Origin: Rhodospirillaceae bacterium
GTDB lineage: Bacteria > Pseudomonadota > Alphaproteobacteria > Bin65
Assembly: GCA_028819475.1 (NCBI GenBank)
Contig: JAPPLJ010000060.1
Span: forward strand, 1 to 64,000
DNA: 64,000 nt
Direction: 5' to 3'
Shown here in pieces: positions 1 to 7,687 of the stretch (its first letter is position 1; every line of letters begins with the position of its first letter). The position numbers were made by a program, and so were the translations under genes. The notes beneath the pieces were generated by a model, which did not search any database, was not told where the DNA came from, and saw only the letters and a list, made by a program, of their open reading frames with translations.

Positions 1-156
1 GGACAGGTTGAGAATCCCCTTTCGCAGAGAAATCCTCTGAAGAGGGGGAAGGACAAGGTGGCGGCGGCTTGGCCCTCTTCGCTGAAGAATCCCAAGGGGC
101 GGGCCGGACATCTCAGCACTCGGCCGGGCGGCGTGCGGCCGGACCGGCCGGCGGCG

Positions 157-1038
157 TCAGAAAAGATAGCGGAAGCCGACCTCGAAGAGGTGGATGCGCA
201 TGGCGGACTTCGTCTTGATCGTGGTGCCGCCGGTCTTGCCGTCGAACTGCAGGCCCGGCGCCATCTGATACTTGTAGCTCAGATGGACCGAAGTTTCGTC
301 GCTCACCTTGTAGGCGACCCCGCCGCCGACCTGAAAGGCGAAGACGGTATCCTTGTCGGCGGGCCGGGCGCCCTTGATTCCGGCCAATGCCCCAGCGCAT
401 TCCGGAGAGCCTGGCGTTGGCGCGCCTCCCACGCCGGAGCACACAAGCGGTGCTGCGAATCTTTGGGCGATCAGGTCGGTATTCCATTTCAGGCCGCTGA
501 AATCGGCGTGAAAGACGCCGACTCCGCCGCCGACATAGGGGCTCCATTGCGAGTCCACGGGAATGTCGTACCAGGCGTTCACCATGGCGCCCAGCATCTT
601 GGCGTTGCCCTTGATCCTGGCGGTCACTTTGCCGGGAATCGGTATTGTGACGGGCCCAGCCACTACGCGCGTGCCGCTATGGACGGACTTTTTCACCCGC
701 GCGAAGCCGTAGAACACTTCGCCCTCGAGCCGGAGATTGGGTATGACGTAATAGCCCACCGTGCCGCCGACCCTGAACCCGAGCCCGTAGTGAGAAACGG
801 CATTCGTCGTGTATGTGCCGGTCTGTCCATCAAGCGTCATAGACCCGCTCACGTCGGTCTTCGTGTTGTCGATGAACATCACGGGGACGTTCAGGCCGAA
901 ATACCACCTGCCCTCGTTCCCCTCGTCGGCCTGCGCGCCGGTCGCGAAGGCCGGTGCGAGGCCCGGCGCAAGGCAAAGCGCAAACGCCGCCGCCGCAACC
1001 CGGCGGCCAGCGGTTTTCGGTAATGCAATTGTTTTCAT
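157..1038 (-). CDS. outer-membrane beta-barrel protein
   Basis: A 293-residue exported protein. The start chosen (ATG at 1038) has a GGAGG ribosome site just upstream and gives a signal peptide: basic Lys/Arg residues, a hydrophobic Ala-rich stretch and an AxA-type end near residue 35. The mature part alternates hydrophobic and polar residues with Gly/Tyr-rich strands (GYYVIPNLRLEGEVFYG, YVGGGVGVFHADF) and ends in Phe, the usual signature of an outer-membrane barrel assembled by BAM. A loop in the second half carries two cysteines about 15 residues apart. It resembles the small opacity/OmpW-like barrels of alphaproteobacteria rather than trimeric porins. The substrate or role is unknown. It is transcribed away from the ammonia-lyase-like gene. 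Confidence 0.75.
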   Translation of the reverse strand: MKTIALPKTAGRRVAAAAFALCLAPGLAPAFATGAQADEGNEGRWYFGLNVPVMFIDNTKTDVSGSMTLDGQTGTYTTNAVSHYGLGFRVGGTVGYYVIPNLRLEGEVFYGFARVKKSVHSGTRVVAGPVTIPIPGKVTARIKGNAKMLGAMVNAWYDIPVDSQWSPYVGGGVGVFHADFSGLKWNTDLIAQRFAAPLVCSGVGGAPTPGSPECAGALAGIKGARPADKDTVFAFQVGGGVAYKVSDETSVHLSYKYQMAPGLQFDGKTGGTTIKTKSAMRIHLFEVGFRYLF

Positions 1039-1240
1039 AATCCTCCCTCCAGCCTGTCCGGCCGACGAACCTGCGCCCCCGAACTTACCCTCCAGGCCGT
1101 TTCGCCGCAACCGGGACCGGCGCACGGGCCCGCGTTTGCGGTCGGAGTCGCGCCGCCCGACGCGGCCGATTGCCGGTGCGCGGCGGCTGCCCTAGGGTGC
1201 GCGCCCCGACGCCGGCACGCCGAGCAAGCTGCCGGACAGG

Positions 1241-1268
1241 GGATTCTACACAGAGGATTCCACACAGG
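1241..1268. repeat. 14-bp tandem duplication in a leader
   Basis: GGATTCTACACAGA (1241-1254) is followed directly by GGATTCCACACAGG (1255-1268). It lies 10 bp before the start of the ammonia-lyase-like gene. It could be an operator pair or just one of the many short tandem duplications in this genome. Confidence 0.6.
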
Positions 1269-1278
1269 GGACCGGAGC

Positions 1279-2730
1279 ATGACCGTACGCGTGAACTCCC
1301 GAGCCGATCTCACCCTCGAAGCGGCCCGGCGGGTCGCCTGGGAGGGCGAGGGCGTCGAACTCGGGCCCCGGGCGCTCGCGGCCATGGCGCAGGGCCGCGA
1401 CCGGCTGGAGCGCATCCTCGAGCACGATCCGGATGTCACGATCTACGGCGTGACGACGGGGCCGGGTCAGCTTGCCCGCGCCAGGCTGACCGCCGAGCAG
1501 CGCGCCCAGTGGGCCGGCATGTCGCCGGCGCGCGCCGCGGCCTCCTGGGGCGATCCGCTGCCCGGCCGCGCCGTGCGCGCCATCGTGCTTGCGCGGCTCG
1601 CCAACTTCGTCGAGGGCCATGCCGCGGTGTCGCCGGAGATCGCCTGCCGGGTCGCCGCCATGCTGGACGGAGATGACCTGCCCTTCGTGCCGGTGCAGGG
1701 CCACGGCGGGGCGGGCGAGATCCTGGCGCTGAGCCACCTGTTCACCGGCCTGGCCGAAGCCGGGCGGTTGGCGCCCAAGGACGTGATGTGCCTGATCAAC
1801 GGCTCGCCGGCGGCGGCCGGGCTCGTCACCGACGCCGCGCTCGCCGCCGCGGGGCGGCTGGAGGCGGCGGCGCGGATCTTCGCCCTGTCCTTCGAGGCCT
1901 TCAACGCGCCGCTCGGCCATCTCGACCCGGCGCTGGAGGGCTACTGGAACAATCCCCACGACACCTGGGCGCTGCAACGCCTGCGCGACCTGGTGGGCGA
2001 GGGCGACGAGGCCGGACGGCGGCCCTACCAGGCGCCGGTCAGCTACCGCATCCTGCCGCGCATGCTGGGCCAGGCCCGGCGCGCCGCGGCGCTGGCCGCC
2101 GAGGTCGCCGAAGAGTCGCTGCAGGCCGTGACGGACAACCCGGTGTGGATCGACGATACCGGCGAAGACCATCCCTTCGGCCGGTTCGTCTCGACCGGCG
2201 GCTATCACAATCCCCACGCCGCGCTCGCCATGGACGCGCTCGGCGCAGCCTGCGCCAATCTCTGCCTTCTCGCCGGGCGCCACGGTGCGAAACTGCTGGA
2301 CGGCAAGGTGTCGCTGCTGCCCGACCAGCTCGCCGACTCCGAAGACTTGGGCGATGTCCGCCGCGCCTATCTGGGCTGCCTGCCGATGGCCCAGACCGGC
2401 TACGAGGAGGAGGCCCGCCTCCACGCCCAGGCCACGCTGCTGCCGGGCAGCGAATCCGGCGGGTTCGGCCAGAACGACGTCGCGAGCCCGGTGTTCCTGG
2501 CCTGGTCGAAGCAGGACCGGGCCGGCCGCTGCCTCGACATGGCGCTCGCCAGCCTGGCGCCGATCGCCCTGCGCGCGCTGGACCTCACCGGCCGGCCGGT
2601 GCCGCCGCAACTGGCCGGGCTCGAAGCTGCGGTCCGCGAAGGCCTGCCCGATCCGATGCAGCCCGTAGCGCCCGGCCAAGCGGCGGCGTCGATCGCCGAA
2701 GCCCTGCGCCGGGGGATCTATCCATCGTGA
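1279..2730 (+). CDS. HAL/PAL-family aromatic amino acid lyase homologue without the MIO triad
   Basis: A 483-residue protein with the full-length fold of histidine/phenylalanine ammonia-lyases. Conserved landmarks are IYGVTTGPG with the catalytic-loop Tyr56, LINGS with Asn174 (Asn195 of HutH), the SYR Arg of the QAPVSYRILP stretch (Arg283 of HutH) and QNDV near residue 397. The electrophilic cofactor MIO is formed in this family from Ala-Ser-Gly. Here the matching stretch reads VQGHGGAGEILALSHL (residues 139-154), so the triad is Gly144-Ala145-Gly146 and the essential Ser is Ala. The DNA at 1681-1740 reads this unambiguously. HutH Glu414 is also Asn. Ordinary ammonia elimination is therefore unlikely, and either another reaction or a non-enzymatic role is inferred. 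No hut genes are nearby. Confidence 0.85.
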   Translation: MTVRVNSRADLTLEAARRVAWEGEGVELGPRALAAMAQGRDRLERILEHDPDVTIYGVTTGPGQLARARLTAEQRAQWAGMSPARAAASWGDPLPGRAVRAIVLARLANFVEGHAAVSPEIACRVAAMLDGDDLPFVPVQGHGGAGEILALSHLFTGLAEAGRLAPKDVMCLINGSPAAAGLVTDAALAAAGRLEAAARIFALSFEAFNAPLGHLDPALEGYWNNPHDTWALQRLRDLVGEGDEAGRRPYQAPVSYRILPRMLGQARRAAALAAEVAEESLQAVTDNPVWIDDTGEDHPFGRFVSTGGYHNPHAALAMDALGAACANLCLLAGRHGAKLLDGKVSLLPDQLADSEDLGDVRRAYLGCLPMAQTGYEEEARLHAQATLLPGSESGGFGQNDVASPVFLAWSKQDRAGRCLDMALASLAPIALRALDLTGRPVPPQLAGLEAAVREGLPDPMQPVAPGQAAASIAEALRRGIYPS

Positions 2731-2830
2731 CGCCCGAACAAGCGGCCATCGCGGAATTTGCCGGTATTCGCCCCCTATCGATTCCTCTGCGAAAAGCCGT
2801 GAGGCGGACCCGGCAGGCAAGACAACGTAT

Positions 2831-2955
2831 CCCCCCTCCCCTTGGGGGAGGGGGTCAGGGGGAGGGGTATGCGGCCTCTGTCGCGGCTCCGGGTTCGGAC
2901 ATCGGTACGGCGGCAGGCAACCCCTCCCCTAACCCCTCCCCCAAGGGGAGGGGGA
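2831..2955. repeat. long GC-rich inverted-repeat element, copy 1
   Basis: Left arm 2831-2868 (starting CCCCCCTCCCCTTGGGGGAG) and right arm 2919-2955 are near-perfect reverse complements, and each arm is itself partly palindromic. The 50-bp middle is related to the middle of a second copy at 25194-25322, so the whole unit, not just the arms, is dispersed. It fills most of the 372-bp gene-free gap 2731-3102. It looks like a REP/MITE-type element that forms a large hairpin, and may end transcription of the upstream gene. No coding capacity. Confidence 0.8.
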
Positions 2956-3102
2956 TTCGCGCGGCGCCCTTTTTCGCAGTGGAACCCTTTGGGGGGACGC
3001 GTTGTTTCGCCTGGTGGTCGGGGCCGATGGGCATCGCCTCGGCCTTCCGGGTCGTGCTACGAACCGCGCCGGGAAACCGGGCCGGACGACGGGAGAGGCA
3101 GA

Positions 3103-3447
3103 ATGAGCCGCGACAGGGTGAACGAGATTTGCCGGGCGTTTCCCGGCGCCGAGGTTTCCGACCCCTGGGGCGGCGGGCACGACGCCTGGAAGGTCGGCGG
3201 CAAGATGTTCGCCTGCATGGGCTCGGTGACGTCCGGCGTCTCGGTCAAGACCGACAGCATCGAGACCGCCGAGATGCTGATCGAGTTCGGCGCCGGCCGC
3301 AAGGCGCCCTATTTCCACCGCTCCTGGATCAACATCCCCTGGGACCTGCCGGAGGAGGAACTGCGCCACCGGCTCGCCGAATCCTACCGCCTGGTGCGCG
3401 GGGCGCTGAGCAAGAAGGCCCAGTCCGCGCTGGCGCCGTTCGCGTGA
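3103..3447 (+). CDS. YjbR/MmcQ-family DNA-binding-fold protein
   Basis: A 114-residue protein of the MmcQ/YjbR (DUF419) superfamily, recognised from the N-terminal helix with a PGAEVSDPWGGGHDAWKVGGKMFAC stretch (read here in two parts: PGAEVSDPWG and DAWKVGGKMFAC) and the C-terminal SYRLVRGALSKKAQ. The fold is CyaY-like and the cellular role of the family is not established. The ATG at 3103 was chosen because GGGAGAGG lies at the right distance. The same frame stays open for about 260 bp upstream, but that part falls inside the repeat element and is not protein-like. It stands alone between the repeat and the toxin-antitoxin promoter. Confidence 0.75.
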   Translation: MSRDRVNEICRAFPGAEVSDPWGGGHDAWKVGGKMFACMGSVTSGVSVKTDSIETAEMLIEFGAGRKAPYFHRSWINIPWDLPEEELRHRLAESYRLVRGALSKKAQSALAPFA

Positions 3448-3497
3448 ACGTCGTCTTCCCCTTGCATCCGGCGCGGCGGTCTGTAAGGCCCGCATTT

Positions 3498-3536
3498 TTG
3501 ACAAACGCCTACAGTTACAGTATCATGATGTAACTG
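3498..3536 (+). promoter_or_regulatory. promoter with overlapping operator for the RHH/RelE module
   Basis: TTGACA (3498-3503), a 17-bp spacer and TATCAT (3521-3526) form a near-consensus sigma-70 promoter, rare in this GC-rich window. An 8-bp inverted repeat CAGTTACA (3512-3519) / TGTAACTG (3529-3536) straddles the -10 box. That is where a ribbon-helix-helix antitoxin would bind to repress its own operon. The antitoxin start is 25 bp downstream. Confidence 0.75.
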
Positions 3537-3560
3537 ACATCAAACGGCTTCAGTGCTGCC

Positions 3561-3785
3561 ATGACCCAGCAGATTACCGCGCGTTTGCCGGATTCGGCGG
3601 TTGAAGCCCTGGACCGGGCCGCAGACAGCCTGCGGCGGAGCCGGGCCGAGGTCATCCGGCAGGCGGTGGAGCGCTACCTGGAAGATTTTGACGATCTTGC
3701 CGTTGCGATCGACCGGCTTCGCGACCCCCACGACCCGGTGCTGGATTGGGACACGGTCCGGCGTGACCTACTCGATTCGGATTAA
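3561..3785 (+). CDS. ribbon-helix-helix (CopG/RelB-like) antitoxin
   Basis: A 74-residue protein. The N-terminal TARLPDSAVEALDRAADSLRRSRAEVIRQAVERYL matches the RHH fold (one beta strand TARLP, then two helices with the RSRAEVIRQA turn). The acidic C-terminal tail DPVLDWDTVRRDLLDSD should wrap the toxin. Expected role: neutralise the RelE-type toxin encoded by the overlapping next gene and repress the operon through the palindrome on the promoter. Overlap with the toxin gene is 23 nt. Confident on family, not on exact subfamily. Confidence 0.85.
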   Translation: MTQQITARLPDSAVEALDRAADSLRRSRAEVIRQAVERYLEDFDDLAVAIDRLRDPHDPVLDWDTVRRDLLDSD

Positions 3786-4026
3786 GGCCAGCGCGGCGAG
3801 AGAACTCAGGCGCATCGCGGAACCGGAGCGGTCGAGGATCGTCGCGGCGATCGACCGGCTTGCGGAGAATCCGTTTCTCGGCAACGCGCTCAAGGGCGAT
3901 TTGAGGGGCCTGCGGCGGATTCGTGTCGGCGACCATCGGGTGCTTTACGAAATGCGCGACGATACGCTGGTCGTGCTGGTCGTGCGCGTTGCACACCGCC
4001 GGGATGCCTATCGCCGGAGACCGTAA
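3763..4026 (+). CDS. RelE/ParE-family toxin
   Basis: An 87-residue protein starting with GTG inside the end of the antitoxin gene. The start YSIRIKASAARELRRI, the middle NPFLGNALKGDLRGLRRIRVGDHR and the end VVLVVRVAHRRDAYRR follow the RelE pattern: central RVGDHRVLYE strand and C-terminal HRRDAY. RelE-type members cleave mRNA at the ribosome, whereas ParE-type members poison gyrase. The RxxxRVGDYRVxYE plus HRR-Y layout favours RelE. Translation is likely coupled to the antitoxin through the overlap. GTG was preferred because the frame upstream is only the shadow of the antitoxin gene. Confidence 0.85.
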   Translation: MTYSIRIKASAARELRRIAEPERSRIVAAIDRLAENPFLGNALKGDLRGLRRIRVGDHRVLYEMRDDTLVVLVVRVAHRRDAYRRRP

Positions 4027-4076
4027 CTGCGAAAGGCTGCCGGGGCCTCTGCCGGGTAAACGGGAGCGTGCCGAAC

Positions 4077-4136
4077 GCAATAATACCCAAAAAGATTTCT
4101 TAGATTGATTTGTTGAAATTTTTCTGTAATTCAATC
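4077..4136. promoter_or_regulatory. AT-rich putative promoter/operator of the Xre/RES module
   Basis: About 60 bp far richer in A+T than its surroundings, lying upstream of the Xre antitoxin gene. GATTGA (4103-4108) and TCAATC (4131-4136) form an inverted repeat around TTGTTGAAATTTTTC. It is a likely promoter with an operator, but no clean -35/-10 pair can be fixed. The remainder of 4027-4232 shows nothing else. Confidence 0.4.
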
Positions 4137-4232
4137 GAAGGCGGGTCTCGCGACCCGATCCGCGAAACCTGCGGGAGTCCGCACGATGCGCCCGGACATG
4201 CGCGCTGCAACACCGGCTCGAAAGGGCAGGGC

Positions 4233-4589
4233 ATGGCCGTAGCTGCCGAGCGATCGACGGCCGTTTCCCGCATGGTCGGCGAATTGCGCCGGTTGAGCGG
4301 CCTGAAGAATGTCGATCTTGCGAACATCGTCGGCGTCTCTCCGCCGACGGTCCACCGCTGGAGCCGCGGCCAGGGCAGCCCGACGATCGAAAAGCAGCAG
4401 GTCATCGCCGACCTCCGGTGGGTGGCCGAACGGCTGTCGGACTTCTACGAACCCGACGAAGCGCGCCTCTGGCTCCAGACGGGCCATCCGCAACTTGGCG
4501 GCGCGCGGCCGTACGACCTGATCAACGACGGCCGTATCGCGGACGTGCTGGAGGTGATCGACCGCCTGGAAAGCGGGGTCTATCTCTGA
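4233..4589 (+). CDS. Xre/MbcA/ParS-type antitoxin
   Basis: A 118-residue protein with an N-terminal helix-turn-helix (LKNVDLANIVGVSPPTVHRW, residues about 28-47) and a C-terminal MbcA/ParS-like part (FYEPDEARLWLQTGHPQLGGARPYDLI, then GRIADVLEVIDRL). Antitoxins of this family plug the NAD-binding site of the RES toxin encoded next. The stop TGA (4587-4589) is immediately followed by the toxin ATG. The start at 4233 was chosen because AAAGGGCAGG precedes it and because the in-frame sequence before it is not protein-like. It likely represses its own promoter through the AT-rich site upstream. Confidence 0.85.
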   Translation: MAVAAERSTAVSRMVGELRRLSGLKNVDLANIVGVSPPTVHRWSRGQGSPTIEKQQVIADLRWVAERLSDFYEPDEARLWLQTGHPQLGGARPYDLINDGRIADVLEVIDRLESGVYL

Positions 4590-5162
4590 ATGGCGGTCCG
4601 GCGCGCCGGTCACGAACTCGGTCTCCTCGATGCGCTGGCGGACCTCCCGGAAACGGTCTTCGACGGCGAATTCTGGCGCGCCGTGCACGGCGCAAGGTCG
4701 CCGCTCGACGGCTCGAAAGGCGCCGGCCGGTGGAATGTGCGCGAGAGCGAGGTGCTGTATTGCGCCCTGGAGCGGGACGGCGCGCTGTCGGAAATCTTCT
4801 TTCACATCAACCGCCAGCAATCGGTCTTTCCCAGCCGCCTGCGCTCGACGGTTCACCGCATGCGCGGCCGGTTCGGCAAGGCAATCGACCTGACCGGTAT
4901 GGCCCTGCTGGAACGGCTCGGCGTGGACCCGGCGCGCTATCGCGAGATCGTCTACGGCGACACGCAAAGGATCGGCGAGGCTGTGGGCTTTCTCGGCTTC
5001 GAAGCCATGCTCGTGCCGAATGCCCGGCACCCGAGCGTCAATCTGGTCGTCTTTCCGGCAAACTGCGACCTCGATGCGATCGAACGGATCGAGGCGGAGG
5101 CGGTCGATTGGGCGGAGTGGCGCCGCCGCCGGGCCGGCCGCGGCCGCGATGAAAGACCCTAA
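4590..5162 (+). CDS. RES-domain NAD-degrading toxin
   Basis: A 190-residue protein with the RES signature: Arg30 in FWRAVHG, the GAGRWN stretch (residues 44-49), Tyr57 in VLYCAL and Glu68 in LSEIFFH, at spacings like Arg27/Tyr58/Glu69 of mycobacterial MbcT. The conserved late Ser is plausibly in HPSVNLVVF. RES toxins degrade NAD+ (phosphorolysis or hydrolysis), stopping growth unless held by the partner antitoxin. Transcription and translation are coupled to the Xre gene (zero gap). The C-terminus ends in an Arg-rich tail (WRRRRAGRGR). Confidence 0.85.
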   Translation: MAVRRAGHELGLLDALADLPETVFDGEFWRAVHGARSPLDGSKGAGRWNVRESEVLYCALERDGALSEIFFHINRQQSVFPSRLRSTVHRMRGRFGKAIDLTGMALLERLGVDPARYREIVYGDTQRIGEAVGFLGFEAMLVPNARHPSVNLVVFPANCDLDAIERIEAEAVDWAEWRRRRAGRGRDERP

Positions 5163-5914
5163 CCCGACGCGGTGAAACGGCGGAGGGCGAAGCGGTCGCG
5201 GATTTCGGCCCGCGGCCCGTCGACATGGACCCCCCGGTCCCGGAGCGTCGACAGCGCGCGCGAGAATGTCTCCGGCTTCATGCCCAGCCGGTTGGCGATC
5301 AGCTGCTTGTCGTAAGGCAGCAGGACGACGACGCGCGCGGCATCCGCCCCCGAATCGGCCCCCGAATCGGCCCCCGAATCGGCCCCCGAATCCGTCCCTG
5401 CATCCGTCCGGGGGGCCGGCCCGCCGAACTTGAGGAGGAAATCCGCGACCCGCTGGGCGGCGGTCTGGGTTTCCTTTTTCTCGATACGGTTGACGAGCTC
5501 CTTGAGCCGCACCGCCATCGACGCGAGCATGCTGATCGCCAGGTTCGGATCCTGCCGCACCCGCTCGCCGAAGGCCGCGGTCGGCACCGCCAGCAGCCGG
5601 CCATCCTCGACCATCTCGGCGCTGACCGGATAGCCCTCGGGCATGTGCATGGCGCCTTCGGCGAAGGATTCGCCCGGACCGAAGATCTCCACCACCACTT
5701 CGGCGCCGTCCGGGCGCAGGCGGAACAGCTTTACCCAGCCGGAGAGGACGACAAAGAAATGGGTTGCCGGGTCGCCCTGCAGGAACAGGGTCTTGCGTTT
5801 GCCGTGCATCCGGACCGCGCAATCCCCGAGCAGGTCCGTGAGGCTCTCGGCAGACAGGCCCGCGAAGAGGGGCAGGGCGTGCAGGCGGGCGATTTCCTGG
5901 GCGCTGAGATTCAT
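5159..5914 (-). CDS. Crp/Fnr-family transcription regulator
   Basis: About 251 residues. The N-terminal cyclic-nucleotide-binding fold (LFAGLSAESLTDLL, LFLQGDPATHFFVVLSGWVKLFRL, GPGESFAEGAM) is followed by the long dimer helix and a helix-turn-helix (DKQLIANRLGMKPETFSRAL). No N-terminal cysteine cluster is present, so it is not an oxygen-sensing Fnr. It is closer to the Dnr/Crp branch, where the ligand cannot be read from sequence. Between the dimer helix and the DNA-binding helix is an insert of four SGAD units encoded by 12-nt repeats. The start at 5914 (MNLSAQEI) was chosen over one 45 nt upstream because it fits the family start. It converges with the RES gene (4-nt overlap). Confidence 0.8.
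   Translation of the reverse strand: MNLSAQEIARLHALPLFAGLSAESLTDLLGDCAVRMHGKRKTLFLQGDPATHFFVVLSGWVKLFRLRPDGAEVVVEIFGPGESFAEGAMHMPEGYPVSAEMVEDGRLLAVPTAAFGERVRQDPNLAISMLASMAVRLKELVNRIEKKETQTAAQRVADFLLKFGGPAPRTDAGTDSGADSGADSGADSGADAARVVVLLPYDKQLIANRLGMKPETFSRALSTLRDRGVHVDGPRAEIRDRFALRRFTASG
5346..5405. repeat. 12-nt tandem repeat inside the Crp-type gene
   Basis: About five 12-nt units, the first four being GCCCCCGAATCG (last base varies) and the fifth diverged. They encode (Ser-Gly-Ala-Asp)n in the regulator. As the unit is a multiple of three, copy number can change without a frameshift. Confidence 0.85.
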
Positions 5915-6044
5915 GGGCGCTCGCAGCGGCTGCCGGAATTCGGCGCCAGCATGCCACAAGTCGCCGCCTTTCCGCGATCACGCTGTCGTGGCCGGCTTTC
6001 AGCGCCGCCGGTCTGTGCTATGGGTTCCCGCCGGAACGAGAACT

Positions 6045-6068
6045 GTACACCGGGCTATACACCGGGCG
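6045..6068. repeat. 12-nt tandem duplication in amidase leader
   Basis: GTACACCGGGCT (6045-6056) is followed by ATACACCGGGCG (6057-6068), just ahead of the GGAGG ribosome site of the amidase gene. It is one of several such duplications in the window. Confidence 0.55.
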
Positions 6069-6087
6069 AAACGGAGGACGCTGCCCC

Positions 6088-7608
6088 ATGACGGCCAAAC
6101 CGCCCACACGGGAACAGATCGCGCGCGCCGCGGACACGCTCGGCCTTTCGCTCGAACCCGCCGATCTGGACGAATTCACCGACATGATCCGCGGCACGGT
6201 GGAGACCTATTACCGGCCGCTCGACCGGCTGCCGGACAACCTGCCGCCGGTCAAATATCCGCGCACGCCGGGCCATTTCCCGACCGACGCGGAAGACCCG
6301 CTGCGCGCCTGGTACGTCAAATCGACCATCGAGGGCAGCAAGCGCGGCAAGCTGCGCGGCAAGACGGTGGCGATCAAGGACAATATCTGCGTCGCCGGCC
6401 TGCCGATGATGAACGGCGCCTCGGTGCTGGAGGGCTATGTGCCGGAGGTCGACGCCACGGTGGTGACCCGCACGCTGGACGCCGGCGGCACGATTCTCGG
6501 CAAGGCCCATTGCGAGTATTTCTGCTATTCCGGCAGCAGCCATACCAACGCCCAGAAGACGACGCTCAACCCGCTGAATCCGGAATACACGCCGGGCGGT
6601 TCGTCCTCCGGCTGCGCGGCGCTGCTGGCGGCCGGCGAGGTCGATCTCGCCATCGGCAGCGACCAGGGCGGCTCGATCCGCGAGCCGGCGGCGTTCAGCG
6701 GCCTTGTCGGCATGAAGCCGACCTGGGGCCTGGTGCCTTATACCGGCGCGGCGTCGATCGAGATGACGCTCGACCATCTCGGCCCGATGAGCCGGACCGT
6801 CGAGGACAATGCGCTCTATCTGGAGGTGCTGGCCGGGGAAGACGGGCTCGACCCGCGCCAGTACACGCCGCGCACCGCGCGCTATACCCAAGCGCTGGGC
6901 CAGCCGGTCGCGGGCCTGCGTATCGGCGTCATGCAGGAGGGCTTCGGTTTCGAGGACAGCGAGGCGGATGTCGACGAGGCCGCGCGGGCCGCCGCGCAGG
7001 TCTTCGCCTCGCTGGGCGCGGCGGTGACGGAAATTTCCGTGCCGGCCCATCGCGAACTCGGCATGCCGGTCTGGGTGCCGATCGCCTGCGAGGGCGCCTA
7101 CGAGCAGATCCTCAAGGGGCTGGGCAACGGCCACAACTGGAAGGGCGCCTATGTGCCCAGCCTGCTGGAAAAGCTCAACGGCTGGCAGGCCAAGTCGAAC
7201 ATGTTCTCGGAAATCTTCAAGCTGGGGATGCTGTGCGCCGAGCACATGCGCACGGTCCATCACGGCCGCTACTACGCCAAGGCGCAGAATCTCAGCCGCC
7301 TGCTGCGCGCGGCCTACGATGCGGCGCTGGAGGACGTCGATATCCTGCTGACGCCGACCTCGCCGATCAAGGGCTCGAAGCTGCCGCCGGAAGACCGCAG
7401 CCGGGAGGAAGATATGGTGCCCGGCTTCACGCCGATCCCGAACACGGCGCCGATCGACTGCACCGGCCATCCGTCGATCAGCATTCCCTGCGCCATGCGC
7501 GGTGGATTGCCGGTCGGCCTGATGCTGACCGGGCGGCATTTCGACGAATCGACGCTCTATCGCGCCGCCCACGCCTTCGAGCAGGCGGTCGACTGGAAAT
7601 CGGTCTAG
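6088..7608 (+). CDS. amidase-signature amidase (nitrile-hydratase-associated type)
   Basis: A 506-residue enzyme of the amidase-signature family, R-CO-NH2 to R-COOH plus ammonia. The Ser-cisSer-Lys triad is visible: Lys97 in VAIKDN, Ser172 in PGGSSSG and nucleophile Ser196 in DQGGSIREPAAF. An N-terminal helical extension of about 75 residues, the NPLSAWYV-like EDPLRAWYVKSTI stretch and DQGGSIR rather than DTGGSIR place it with the enantioselective amidases found beside nitrile hydratases (Rhodococcus/Pseudomonas type). No nitrile hydratase gene is present here. The gene is followed at 79 bp by a dipeptide-type ABC transporter, so an imported amide or peptide-like compound is a likely substrate. 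A good GGAGG precedes the ATG. Confidence 0.85.
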   Translation: MTAKPPTREQIARAADTLGLSLEPADLDEFTDMIRGTVETYYRPLDRLPDNLPPVKYPRTPGHFPTDAEDPLRAWYVKSTIEGSKRGKLRGKTVAIKDNICVAGLPMMNGASVLEGYVPEVDATVVTRTLDAGGTILGKAHCEYFCYSGSSHTNAQKTTLNPLNPEYTPGGSSSGCAALLAAGEVDLAIGSDQGGSIREPAAFSGLVGMKPTWGLVPYTGAASIEMTLDHLGPMSRTVEDNALYLEVLAGEDGLDPRQYTPRTARYTQALGQPVAGLRIGVMQEGFGFEDSEADVDEAARAAAQVFASLGAAVTEISVPAHRELGMPVWVPIACEGAYEQILKGLGNGHNWKGAYVPSLLEKLNGWQAKSNMFSEIFKLGMLCAEHMRTVHHGRYYAKAQNLSRLLRAAYDAALEDVDILLTPTSPIKGSKLPPEDRSREEDMVPGFTPIPNTAPIDCTGHPSISIPCAMRGGLPVGLMLTGRHFDESTLYRAAHAFEQAVDWKSV

Positions 7609-7687
7609 CGCGGCATTTGTACAGCGGCGCCGGTTGCTGTTACGGTGTCGCCGGAATCTTACGTCATCGCACAAGGAGGAGGGTTCA

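Noticed and set aside
1-156. A gene or terminator left of the outer-membrane protein gene
   Set aside because: Frames here are short shadows; GGCCGGACCGGCC-type pairings exist but are weak and no T-run follows.
2831-2955. CRISPR-like array or tRNA cluster in GC-rich repeats
   Set aside because: There are only two inverted arms without regularly spaced direct repeats, and no cloverleaf could be drawn.
2842-3102. N-terminal extension of the YjbR-like protein
   Set aside because: It runs through the inverted-repeat element and has no similarity to the family; a good ribosome site precedes the ATG at 3103.
6088-7608. Nitrile-degradation locus
   Set aside because: The amidase is of the nitrile-hydratase-linked type, but no nitrile hydratase, aldoxime dehydratase or nitrilase gene is present in the window.
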